Below the pieces are notes generated by a model. The model saw nothing but the letters and a program-made list of their open reading frames with translations. It searched no databases and was not told the DNA's origin. From Macrostomum hystrix (taxonomy: Eukaryota > Platyhelminthes > Macrostomidae), in the NCBI GenBank assembly GCA_950097015.1, contig CATNEN010000007.1, positions 5,012,001-5,076,000 of the forward strand: 64,000 bases of DNA. Direction: 5' to 3'. A program made the translations under genes and the position numbers. Of this stretch, positions 44,437-54,745 are shown one piece after another (the stretch's first letter is position 1; every line of letters starts with the position of its first letter).

Positions 44437-45005
44437 TTTTAGATGCTGAACCATCTAGTGTAAAATACCTAATCGTCTAATGTGCGAGTACTCGTAGATG
44501 CCTACAAATCACTAAACTCCAAAGCTGCAAATCCTACGAGCGTAATATTCAATCCTTAATAAAACGGCACCTTGGCCTCTCTAGGTTGCAAACAATAAAT
44601 CATATTACATTTTTTGTGTCAGCGCCAAATATCAACCAAATCGAATGAAGGAAAATGAATGGAATGAAATTTTTTATGAATGCTGGCTGGACCCACCTAC
44701 AGAGAAATCAACCACCCCACTTCCTCGCTAACTCCCAGCCAATGAGCTTCGCCGTCTCAATCTGTCAGCCAACCAGTCTCTCCCTCTCTCCACTCTCCCT
44801 GCTTTTGCAGCAGCGCGGAAGCTCCCGCCCACCCCACTCCGGCCTGGCTGGGCAGAGCAAAAACTTTTTTAAACCGGAGCCGGCTACTTCTTGCCAGCCC
44901 CGCCTTCTGTCATCGGATTCCAGATCCGGAAATCCGAGCCGCCAACAGCTTCAGACTGAAATCCTATCGCTGGTTCAATAGCCCGATCCCATAGGCTAGG
45001 GACAA
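44437..45005 (+). promoter_or_regulatory. 5' flank and probable promoter/5' UTR of Six1/2
   Basis: The segment directly upstream of the Six1/2 start turns GC-rich from about 44740 and contains a CCAAT box at 44739-44743 in AGCCAATGAGC. A 108-codon open frame (44655-44981) ends just before the start and shows no motif. The transcription start cannot be set from sequence alone. Confidence 0.35.
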
Positions 45006-45694
45006 ATGATGATGCAGGAGTACGCGGAACCAGCTACTCCTTATCATCAGCACCATCTGCAGCAGCAGCAGCAGCCGTCGTTGCCCCCGCCGCCGCAACC
45101 GCAGCAGCAGCAGCAGCATCAGCTGGCTCTGGGTGGCTCAACAGGCGGCTCGTTCGGCTTCACCCAGGAGCAAGTGGCTTGCGTCTGCGAGGTCCTTCAG
45201 CAGAGCGGCAGTGTCGACCGTCTAGCCAGATTTCTCTGGTCACTGCCGCAGTGCGACCAGCTGCACAAGAACGAGAGCGTTATCAAGGCCAAGGCCATGG
45301 TGGCCTTCCACCGCGGCAACTTCAAGGAACTCTACCGCCTAGTGGAGAGCTACAGCTTCGCGCCGCAGAACCACGCCAGGCTGCAGGAGCTGTGGCTGAA
45401 GGCGCACTACATCGAGGCTGAGAAGCTGCGCGGCCGGCCGCTCGGAGCTGTGGGCAAGTACCGGGTGCGGAAGAAGTTCCCCCTGCCGAGGACAATCTGG
45501 GACGGCGAGGAGACGTCCTACTGCTTCAAGGAGAAGTCGCGGAATGTGCTGCGCGACTGGTATGCGCACAACCCGTATCCATCGCCGAGGGAGAAGCGAG
45601 AGTTGGCGGAGGCCACGGGGCTGACTACCACGCAGGTGTCCAACTGGTTCAAGAACCGAAGACAGAGGGACCGGGCTAGCGACGTCAAGGATGG
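45006..45694 (+). CDS. Six1/2: Six1/2 exon 1: SIX domain and homeodomain
   Basis: Starts at the first of three tandem ATG codons ([13 protein letters not shown]) and runs to GATGG before a GTGAGT donor at 45695. Both conserved domains lie complete in this exon. Confidence 0.97.
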
Positions 45695-48600
45695 GTGAGT
45701 TGGAGAGGGACGATCTTGATGATCAGTCGATTGGAAAATTCGAATGTGATTAAATTTAGACTGAAGAATTTGAATAAAAATACCTTGGATTATTTAAAAA
45801 AACTCTCTACATTAGATTAGAAAGTCTCTAGATTTTAGATTAGACAGTCTCTAGATTTAAGATGAGACAGTCTCTAGATTTTAGATTAGACAGTCTAGAT
45901 TCTAGATTAGAAAGTCTCTAGATTTAAGATAAGACAGTCTCTAGATTTTAGATTAGACAGTCTAGATTCTAGATTAGACAGTCTAGATTCTAGATTAGAA
46001 AGTCTCTAGATTTAAGATAAGACAGTCTCTAGATTTTAGATTAGACAGTCTAGATTCTAGGTTAGACAGTCTCTAGATTTTAGATTAGACAGTCTCTAGA
46101 TTTTAGATTAGACAGTCTCTAGGTTTTAGATTAGACAGTCTAGATTTTAGATTAGAAAGTCTCTAGATTTTAGATTAGACAGTCTCTAGATTTTAGATTA
46201 GACAGTCTCTAGATTTTAGATTAGACAGTCTAGATTTTAGATAGAAAGTCTCTAGATTTTAGATAGAAAGTCTCTAGATTTTAGATTAGACAGTCTAGAT
46301 TTTAGATAGAAAGTCTCTAGATTTTAGATAGAAAGTCTCTAGATTTTAGATAGAAAGTCTCTAGATTTTAGATAGAAAGTCTCTAGATTTTAGATAGAAA
46401 GTCTCTAGATTTTAGATAGAAAGTCTCTAGATTTTAGATAGAAAGTCTCTAGATTTTAGATAGAAAGTCTCTAGATTTTAGATTAGAAAGTCTCTAGATT
46501 TTAGATTAGAAAGTCTCTATAGATTAATACTCATTAATACTTCTATATGAAGCCAGTAAAACATTTAATTAATATATCATACACATTTTGCTAACGACAA
46601 TTAAGCAAATTCAGCCCCAGTCATAAAAGTAGCCACGAGAAAGATTAGTTCTTATTTCTACGAAAAAATGCATCATAGCTTTCCAAGAAATCGACAAACC
46701 GGTGGTTTTAGCAAAATGTTTTCATTCTGTGCATGCTTCAGTTATTTAGTGAGGCAGTAACTAACTAGAACAAAACACTGTGCTACTCCACAACCAATGC
46801 TTTTTCGCATATATATTTGTTACATTTCTGCTTATTCTTATAGCCTGTATCAAAACTGCCCTTGTTGTGATAGATTTACAGTTTTATTATAATAGACTTC
46901 CATTTCTGCAGTCCAACCTATTAATACACTTAGGACTTCTTTTTGGTAAATGGTTGTACGATTCCAAATTCTTCAGAAATTCTGCAGTGAGGCAGGTAGA
47001 TTCGGAGGCAGGTAGATTCGGAGGTAAGTAGATTTGGAGGCAGGTAGATTCGGAGGTTAGTAGATTCGGAGGCAGGTAGATTCGGAGGTAAGTAGATTTG
47101 GAGGCAGGTAGATTCGGAGGTAAGTAGATTCGGAGGCAGGTAGATTCGGAGGTAAGTAGATTCGGAGGCAGGTAGATTCAGAGGCAGGTAGATTCGGAGG
47201 CAGGTAGATTCGGAGGCAGCAGAGGCAGCAGAGGTGGAGGCAGCAGAGGCGGAGGCAGCAGAGGTGAGGGCAGCAGAGGTGAGGGCAGCAGAGGTGGAGG
47301 CAGCAGAGGTGGAGGCAGCAGAGGTGGAGGCAGCAGAGGCAGCAGAGGCGGAGGCAGCAGAGTTGGAGGCAGCAGAGTTGGAGGCAGCAGAGGTGGAGGC
47401 AGCAGAGGTGGAGGCAGCAGAGGTGGAGGCAGCAGAGTTGGAGGCAGCAGAGGCGGAGGCAGCAGAGTTGGAGGCAGCAGAGGTGGAGGCAGCAGAGGTG
47501 GAGGCAGCAGAGGTGGAGGCAGCAGAGGCGGAGGCAGCAGAGTTGGAGGCAGCAGAGGTGGAGGCAGCAGAGGTGGAGGCAGCAGAGGCGGAGGCAGCAG
47601 AGGCAGCAGAGTTGGAGGCAGCAGAGTTGGAGGCAGCAGAGTTGGAGGCAGCAGAGTTGGAGGCAGCAGAGTTGGAGGCAGCAGAGGCAGCAGAGGCAGA
47701 GGCAGCAGAGGCAGAGGCAGCAGAGAGTGTCAGCGGAAGCATGTAAATGCAGCTGATTAGCAAGCAGCTGTCACTAAAGCATGTGTTCAAGTGCGCCCAT
47801 GCGGTCGAGTCACTTCTAAAATTCGTGCATTCTTAAACAGCTCAGCAACTCTCCAATAGGCTGAATGGCAAGTTGTTTTTTTTCATTGACGATCGCGCCT
47901 TGCGGTTGACCAAAGCCAGCTACCGCTGACCCCAGTGCGTCTCTTCCGTCACCAGGCACCGCCTGGCACTCTGGTGCAAATAAATTCTAAAAGAAGACCA
48001 CTGCCTTCCCGTCCCTACTGGGGGGTTCCCGCTCTAGAGCAGTGGCTCCGTAAACTGAACGCGTTTTTGGTGGCTTCCTGACAGCCCTAGGGCGAAAGAT
48101 GACACCGAAAATGACCGAAAACCACCTCAGGCCAGGTGTAAATTCTTGTTGAAGTCACCCGACACCATGCAGTTCTTGCGCATACTAAGGTTTGTTTAGT
48201 AAGATATTACGATTTAATTAGTAATTAAATACTATCTGTGCAACAAGAGTGTATGCAAATTAAACTAGCTTTACTGAGAAATTCGGAGGTTAAAAAATAC
48301 TGACTGGCTGATCAACGGTAAAACGACAGATTTTTAGATTTTTAGATTTTTAGACCTCACCCACAGATATCTACCTCACCCACAGATATCTACCTCACCC
48401 ACAGATATCTACCTCACCCACAGATATCTACCTCACCCACAGATATCTACCTCACCCACAGATATCTACCTCACCCACAGATATCTACCTCACCCACAGA
48501 TATCTACCTCACCCACAGATATCTACCTCACCCACAGATATCTACCTCACCCACAGATATCTACCTCACCCACAGATATCTACCTCACCCACAGATATCT

Positions 48601-51600
48601 ACCTCATCCCTTCATTATCTACCGCATCCCTTCATTATCTACCGCATCCTTTTAATATAATCCCCACACCTTCATTCCCAGAACCATCCCTACCTTAGTA
48701 GTTCTACGGGTATTAAAATCGTTGCATTCCAGTCTTTCGCATTATTTATTCATTCCCAGAACCTCAATTCGCTTAAACAAATCCTTCAAGACGAAACTGA
48801 CCTTTCAGGGTGTTTCGCTTGTGGCACAGTTTCGTGCCAATGCTTGGTGCTGGCTAGCAAAAATACCTAAAGCGAGATGATTAGTTGACAGTCCGGGAAT
48901 GAATTTCGAACCCAGCATGTCATTCTCAAAGCCCCCATTAAGGAGCTAAAAATCTGCATTGAATCGAAAAACAGCTAAAAAGGAAAAGTAGCAGGACGAG
49001 ACCCGGTTCCTGGACGGCTTGTTCATTTCACTGTGCTTTGCGCATTGGGAGCTGCATCATTTCGTTTGACTGGAGATGGGAATTGTGAAATTTGAGCTGC
49101 AAGATATCTCCCCCCTCCCACAGAACAGGCGCCTTAGACTCCGTGCCTTCGAAGGCTCTGAGACCCAGATCCCTGTCAGGGCGCGACGCTGCTTGCTGCG
49201 TCTGAGGAAACTGAACTCGCTTTCGTTATTCGGGGTGGCAATTTCCTCAAATTGGGAAATCTCGGCCAGTGCGCAAAGGTGAAACTAAGGAGTTAAAAAA
49301 ATGCAGGTTTTCTAAAATTTTTTTCTGATTTTATTAAATTCGGTAGGATTATGAAATTCGGTAGGATTATGAAATTCGGTTAGATTATGAAATTCGGTTC
49401 AGATTATGAAATTCGGTAGGATTATGAAATTCGGTAGGATTATGAAATTCGGTAGGATTATGAAATTCGGTAGTATTATGAAATTCGGTAGGATTATGAA
49501 ATTCGGTAGTATTATGAAATTCGGTAGGATTATGAAATTCGGTTCAGATTATGAAATTCGGTTCAGATTATGAAATTCGGTAGGATTATGAAATTCGGTA
49601 GGATTATGAAATTCGGTAGTATTATGAAATTCGGTAGGATTATGAAATTCGGTTCAGATTATGAAATTCGGTAAGATTATGAAATTCGGTAGGATTATGA
49701 AATTCGTTAGAGATTCTGAAATTCGGTAGGATTATGAAATTCGGTAGGATTATGAAATTCGGTAGGATTATGAAATTCGGTAGGATTATGAAATTCGGTA
49801 GTATTATGAAATTCGGTAGGATTATGAAATTCGGTTCAGATTATGAAATTCGGTTCAGATTATGAAATTCGGTAGGATTATGAAATTCGGTAAGATTATG
49901 AAATTCGGTAAGATTATGAAATTCGGTAAGATTATGAAATTCGGTTAGATTATGAAATTCGTTAGAGATTCTGAAATTCGGTTAGATTATGAAATTCGGT
50001 TAGATTATGAAATTCGTTAGAGATTCTGAAATTCGGTTAGATTATGAAATTCGGTTAGATTATGAAATTCGTTAGAGATTCTGAAATTCGGTTAGATTAT
50101 GAAATTCGGTTAGATTATGAAATTCGGTTAGATTATGAAATTCGGTAGGATTATGAAATTCGGTAGGATTGTGGCATCTACATTATTAGTTCATTCGGAA
50201 TTTGGAGAAGTATACAAAAAACTAGAAGAAAAAGATAATGCCAAGCAACTCCGAAAATCACATCCTGTAAAAAAAGCAAAGTTTAGTCAAGCAAAGTGAA
50301 GTACAACGCAAGATGGACAGGTGAATCAGTGAACGGGACCCCCCCAAAAGCACAGAGAAGCCATTATTCGACGAAAGTTAGTAAGCAGGGAAGACAGATC
50401 CCCGACCTCAGATCAGCCAGCAGGATCAGAGAGAGAGCGGCAGAGGAGGTTTTTCTGTGGCCATTGTGTATTTGTGTGACTCCTTCAGCCATCACCCTCT
50501 TCAGTGTTTGTGTTCCTTTTCTCCGCCTCCTCTGCGGCCTGTCTCTCAACCTGTGACTCCCCCCACCAGTTTGGCAACGGTAGCTGGCGAACACAGTTTA
50601 CAGGGTCCGTGTGTGTGTGTCCCTGCTTGCTGCAGTTTTCTGTCTTCAAGATCAGCAAGGAAATGCTCCTGCATCACAAATAATCATGCCAGGTGGCCTT
50701 GGCGGCCCAGTTATTATATATATATATCTTAGGAGATTAAGCAGGCCCCCAAACTGTTGATTGCGGTATTCCAACAGAGGCGCTGATTAAGATGAAGCGG
50801 AATGGAAGCTGTGTGGCTGGAGTGTGCAGCTTGGAGGGCACAAAGCCTTGGCTAGTGGAAGAAATCAAGGTTACCAACCTGCCCTACCTGTGTGGGGGTG
50901 AGTGGCAGGGCGGTCAATGCGTTTGCCTCTCTCGCTGAGGTCCCTGAGCTCGATTCCGCGGCGAGGCCACATTTATTTAGGGCGCAGCCGCGGAGAGAAG
51001 GCTTGGGGGCTTGTCGTGTAATTTACGCCCTTGAAGGCCAAAGCACAGTGAAAGTGTACACAGCCTGATGATGAGAAAGTCAGGACAGATGTACAGCATC
51101 TGTGTGCCCGCATCCCTCATGCAGTTATTATATCATTATTATTATTATTATTAGCCTACCAGTGAATCCTGCAATTGCATTTCCTGCTTCTATAATTACT
51201 TTTGTTATAATTTAAACTTTCCTCATCGTCAGTCGAGATGTTGGCAGTCTGATTGGCTCTGGCGGCGGCATCTGCGGCGGTGGCGGCGTCGGCTGCAGCG
51301 TTGGCGGCAGCGGCGGCGGCGGCGGTGGCACCATGCTGATGGACGCGAAGCAGCCAGACGATGACAGCCGGTCCTCCGTCAGCGGAGGTGACAGCGAGCC
51401 AAACAGCCCAGCTGTTGCATTCCAGCCCGCCTACCTGGACCCCGGTGCTGTCTATGGCATGATCGGGCATCAGCAGCAGCAGCAGCAGCAGCACTTGTCA
51501 ATTAGCGGCTCTTTCAGCAGTCCGAGCCCATCTCAGCTCGGCCCCAACATGAGCAGCTTGAGCAGCGGCTGCTATTCGAAGGTGCAGCATCAGCAGCACC

Positions 51601-51896
51601 AGCACCAGCTTCTGCATCATCAGCAGCATCATCATTACACCGATCCCAAATCACCTAGCGGCGTCTACAAGAAGCTGTCAGATTCTGTCATTGCCTGCGA
51701 TCCGAGTTCAGAGTCCCCGGCAGCCAACGCGGCAGCCGCAGCGGCAGCCGCAGCCGCAGCAGCCGCGGCAGCTTTTGGCAGCGGAGGTCACCATCCGATG
51801 GACCACTTCCTGGCAGGCGGGGCTCCCCACCATCAGCACCATCAGCATCATCAGCATCACCAGCTGCTTCATCCCGTGCACCTGTCCGATTATTGA
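45006..51896 (+). CDS. Six1/2: Six1/2 (sine oculis) homeobox transcription factor, two coding exons
   Basis: Nuclear DNA-binding factor of the Pax-Six-Eya-Dach network, used in eye, sensory and muscle development in other animals. CDS is 45006-45694 joined to 51233-51896, 450 residues. Residues 1-45 are Gln/His/Pro-rich. Residues 52-165 are the SIX domain ([20 protein letters not shown] to [19 protein letters not shown]), the Eya-binding part. The homeodomain is at about 168-227 ([20 protein letters not shown] to [14 protein letters not shown]). The [11 protein letters not shown] start of the homeodomain places it in the Six1/2 subfamily and not Six3/6 or Six4/5. The C-terminal exon is Gly-, His-, Gln- and Ala-rich and ends HPVHLSDY. 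Exon phases agree (GG then T). Confidence 0.96.
45800..46517. repeat. 21-23-bp minisatellite in Six1/2 intron
   Basis: The core is TCTCTAGATTTTAGATTAGA plus CAG. Unit length falls from 23 to 22 (TCTCTAGATTTTAGATAGAA plus AG) in the right half, a clear step in array evolution. Each unit carries the palindrome TCTAGA. Confidence 0.96.
46518..46984. other. Six1/2 intron, no gene seen
   Basis: AT-rich intronic sequence without recognised motif. Confidence 0.45.
46985..47215. repeat. 16-bp minisatellite in Six1/2 intron
   Basis: Unit GAGGCAGGTAGATTCG with GAGGTAAGTAGATT variants. It passes directly into the 15-bp array to its right, which shares the GGAGGCAG word. Confidence 0.95.
47216..47728. 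repeat. 15-bp minisatellite in Six1/2 intron, about 34 copies
   Basis: Unit GGAGGCAGCAGAGGT with GTT and GGC variants and some 9-bp units (GGCAGCAGA). The Glu/Ala open frame on plus and Ser/Ala frame on minus are artefacts. Confidence 0.96.
47729..48351. other. Six1/2 intron; GC-rich block of unknown nature
   Basis: From about 47785 to 48170 the composition is more GC-rich than its surroundings and includes GCGGTCGAGTCACTTC and GGCACCGCCTGGCACTCTGG. It could be an old SINE-like insertion, but no second copy or target duplication was found. Confidence 0.25.
48352..48605. repeat. 19-bp minisatellite, 13 identical copies, each with AGATATCT palindrome
   Basis: Unit ACCTCACCCACAGATATCT repeated without mismatch, followed by degraded copies (CATTATCTACCGCATCCCTT) to 48650. 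Confidence 0.97.
48606..49336. other. Six1/2 intron, no gene seen
   Basis: No recognised motif. A short open frame (49076-49282) is unassigned. Confidence 0.45.
49337..50170. repeat. 18-bp minisatellite in Six1/2 intron, about 46 copies
   Basis: Unit ATTATGAAATTCGGTAGG with TTCAG, TTAG, TAAG and TAGT variants in the variable four bases, plus a recurring GTTAGAGATTCTG block at the right end. Confidence 0.97.
50171..50897. other. Six1/2 intron, no confirmed gene
   Basis: Holds a short (TA)n run near 50715 and a 48-codon open frame starting at 50792 that runs into the SINE at 50898. Its frame does not join Six1/2 exon 1. Confidence 0.4.
50898..51130 (+). mobile_element. tRNA-derived SINE (family A), best preserved copy
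   Basis: Head GTGAGTGGCAGGGCGGTCAA, box B-like GAGCTCGATTCCGCGG, and the body AGCCGCGGAGAGAAGGCTTG, GGGGCTTGTCGTGTAATTTA, AGTGAAAGTGTACACAGCCT, GAGAAAGTCAGGACAGATGT. Followed by an (ATT)n tail at 51131-51155. The same blocks occur at 1630 and 10965. Confidence 0.8.
51131..51155. repeat. (ATT)n simple repeat, probable SINE tail
   Basis: ATTATTATTATTATTA directly 3' of the SINE body, consistent with a simple-sequence SINE tail. Confidence 0.7.
51233..51896 (+). CDS. Six1/2: Six1/2 exon 2: low-complexity C-terminal region
   Basis: Acceptor CTTTCCTCATCGTCAG; 51248 is an alternative in-frame acceptor. It encodes a Gly-rich start, [20 protein letters not shown], poly-Gln, His-rich and Ala-15 tracts and a TGA-terminated HPVHLSDY end. 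Linked to exon 1 by matching phase, strand and the PQ/H-rich style. No alternative host gene is visible. Confidence 0.82.
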
Positions 51897-52889
51897 CACA
51901 TTTCCTGTTCTCCGCTTCGTCAGAATCCTCCGCCCTGCGATATCCGAACCCAACTCTTGTTTTTTGTTGAGATTGTTTGTTATGTTTGTGAAACTAAATA
52001 TCATACCGTAAACTATAATCTAGTCGATTATTGGTTGTTTAAGTCTGCTAAGGACCCCATGTGGCAGCCTCATCTGCTCTATCTTTGGTCCATGCTTAGG
52101 TTTTTGTTAAAACCCATCACGTAGGGCGCGAACATGGGACAATTTAACCTTTTATTTTTGCTTTGTCGACTGCATCTCTGAATAAAAATTGTTTTCTATA
52201 TAGTTTTTCATTGGAACTATGAGTACATTGGCAAAATTTGTTGCTTTTTCTAAATATTTTAGCTTTTGTTAAGAGATTCTGTTTAATTATGGCAATGTAA
52301 ACTAATTTAGCATTAAATTCTGACCGTACCTTACACCAAAATAATTATGCGAGGCTTATGCAAACTAACTAACAAATAAATAATATGTGCATCATGATTA
52401 TGTATACTGTGTTGAAACTACGAAAATGTAATTTGTCTAATTTGTTCAGCATTTACAAAATTTGTTCAGTTAGACATTTCATTGTATCTAAAATCTGTAT
52501 CGATGGATCTGCAAAGCTATCTTTGATCAGAGGAAAACATGAACCCCAACAGATTTTTTACAGGTAAATAGCCAGCAAAGACCCGCTGAAGGGCAAAGCT
52601 GACAAATTTTGAGCATCACATGAAGTGGGCTTCAGTGCAGAATGGCATTGTAGGAGTTTGGGGTGCACAGGGAGAGACAGAGAGACAGCTAGATGCAGAG
52701 CCTGCAGAGGGACAAAAGACGAACAGACAGGTTTGGCAAGGATATCAAGTGTCAAAACTGCACAAAAAATCCCAAAAAGGGATCGCTGTTTGAGCAGCGC
52801 TCAAGCAAAAGGGAATATTGAGGCTGCGCGCATGGCTGGTTCGATGCAACTGCTAAACAGTATTGGAAAACTTGGCCAACTTCATATAG
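51897..52889 (+). other. Six1/2 3' untranslated region and downstream DNA
   Basis: AT-rich sequence after the stop, with AATAAA at 52181-52186 in CTGAATAAAAATTG. This gives a 3' untranslated region of about 300 bases if used. Further AATAAA hexamers follow near 52370. Confidence 0.55.
52181..52186 (+). terminator. Six1/2: Six1/2 polyadenylation signal AATAAA
   Basis: First AATAAA after the stop codon, 285 bases downstream, in AT-rich sequence. Confidence 0.5.
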
Positions 52890-54182
52890 TGTCTGTGTGA
52901 CAGTGTCTGTGTGACAGTGTCTGTGACAGTGTCTGTGTGACAGTGTCTGTGTGACAGTGTCTGTGTGACAGTGCCTGTGTGACAGTGCCTGTGTGACAGT
53001 GCCTGTGTGACAGTGCCTGTGTGACAGTGCCTGTGTGACAGTGTCTGTGTGACAGTGTCTGTATGACAGTGTCTGTGTGACAGTGTCTGTGTGAGTGTCT
53101 GTGTGACAGTGTCTGTGTGACAGTGCCTGTGTGACAGTGCCTGTGTGACAGTGCCTGTGTGACAGTGCCTGTGTGACAGTGTCTGTGTGACAGTGTCTGT
53201 GACAGTGTCTGTGTGACAGTGTCTCTGTGACAGTGTCTGTGTGACAGTGTCTGTGTGACAGTGTCTGTGTGACAGTGTCTGTGTGACAGTGTCTGTGTGA
53301 CAGTGTCTGTGTGACAGTGTCTGTGTGACAGTGTCTGTGTGAGTGTCTGTGTGACAGTGTCTGTGTGACAGTGTCTGTGTGACAGTGTCTGTGTGAGTGT
53401 CTGTGTGACAGTGTCTGTGTGACAGTGTCTGTGTGACAGTGTCTGTGTGAGTGTCTGTGTGACAGTGTCTGTGTGACAGTGTCTGTGTGACAGTGTCTGT
53501 GTGACAGTGTCTGTGTGAGTGTCTGTGTGACAGTGTCTGTGTGACAGTGTCTGTGTGACAGTGTCTGTGTGACAGTGTCTGTGTGAGTGTCTGTGTGACA
53601 GTGTCTGTGTGACAGTGCCTGTGTGACACTGCCTGTGTGACAGTGCCTGTGTGACTGTGCCTGTGTGACAGTGCCTGTGTGACAGTGCCTGTGTGACAGT
53701 GTCTGTGTGACAGTGTCTGTGTGACAGTGTCTGTGACAGTGTCTGTGTGACAGTGTCTGTGACAGTGTCTGTGTGACAGTGTCTGTGTGACAGTGTCTGT
53801 GTGACAGTGTCTGTGTGACAGTGTCTGTGTGACAGTGTCTGTGTGACAGTGTCTGTGTGACAGTGTCTGTGTGACAGTGTCTGTGTGACAGTGTCTGTGT
53901 GAGTGTCTGTGTGACAGTGTCTGTGTGACAGTGTCTGTGTGACAGTGTCTGTGTGAGTGTCTGTGTGACAGTGTCTGTGTGACAGTGTCTGTGTGACAGT
54001 GTCTGTGTGACAGTGTCTGTGTGAGTGTCTGTGTGACAGTGTCTGTGTGACAGTGTCTGTGTGACAGTGTCTGTGTGACAGTGTCTGTGTGACAGTGTCT
54101 GTGTGACAGTGTCTGTGTGACAGTGTCTGTGTGACAGTGTCTGTGTGACAGTGTCTGTGTGACAGTGTCTGTGTGACAGTGC
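52890..54182. repeat. 14-bp minisatellite, about 92 copies, 1.3 kb
   Basis: Unit ACAGTGTCTGTGTG with ACAGTGCCTGTGTG blocks and shortened 10-12 bp units at intervals. Blocks such as four GCC units then a short unit recur, so segmental duplication occurred. Long minus-strand Ser/His/Thr open frames are artefacts. Confidence 0.97.
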
Positions 54183-54613
54183 TTGACATTTCAACAAAAA
54201 CTGTGAGTTTTGGCAGGGAGCTAGAATCTAATGGCAGTATCGCTTTAATCACAAAAAATGTGAAAAAAATTGAACTAGAGTAAAAATTTCTACAAGTCAA
54301 ACAGGTGGTTCTCTTCAGGCAGTTAAAATTTAGTTTGAATCGAAGGCTGTGATGCAACCGCTGTGTCAAGCATTCATGAAACTGGGTCTCTCGCAAATTG
54401 GTTCCACAGAGACTTGTCTTTCTGTTATTGCTCCGAGTTTCAAAACATTGCTTTGCGTGTTTACAATTTATAATTGCTTGCTTTGTTTGGGCAAATTGCT
54501 AACACTGAACACTGAATCTACGGCTTGATGTTATTTATTTACATTTTTTTGACCATCAGAACGCCAAAATACTTTTCTTCTTAAGAAGTAATTTCGATAA
54601 GATTGTGTTATAC
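54183..54613. other. intergenic DNA, no gene seen
   Basis: AT-rich; no motif recognised. Confidence 0.45.
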
Positions 54614-54745
54614 TCTTATGTCACTCTGTGTCACTCTGTGTCACTCTGTGTCACTCTGTGTCACTCTGTGTCACTCTGTGTCACTCTGTGTCACTCTGTG
54701 TCACTCTGTGTCACTCTGTGTCACTCTGTGTCACTCTGTGTCATA
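54614..54745. repeat. 10-bp repeat, 12 perfect copies
   Basis: Unit TGTCACTCTG with no mismatch. Confidence 0.98.

Noticed and set aside
44655..44981. 108-codon open frame just upstream of Six1/2
   Set aside because: No motif; it lies in the probable promoter/5' UTR and is out of frame with the Six1/2 start.
47785..48170. GC-rich block as a tRNA gene or SINE
   Set aside because: No cloverleaf could be drawn, no clear A and B boxes at the right spacing, and no second copy in the window.
50761..50897. Extra Six1/2 exon before the SINE
   Set aside because: With the phase left by exon 1 the segment reads into a stop after three codons.
52752..54396. Minus-strand open frames of about 480-500 codons (Ser/His/Thr-rich)
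   Set aside because: Generated by the 14-bp array; flanking non-repeat residues show no domain.
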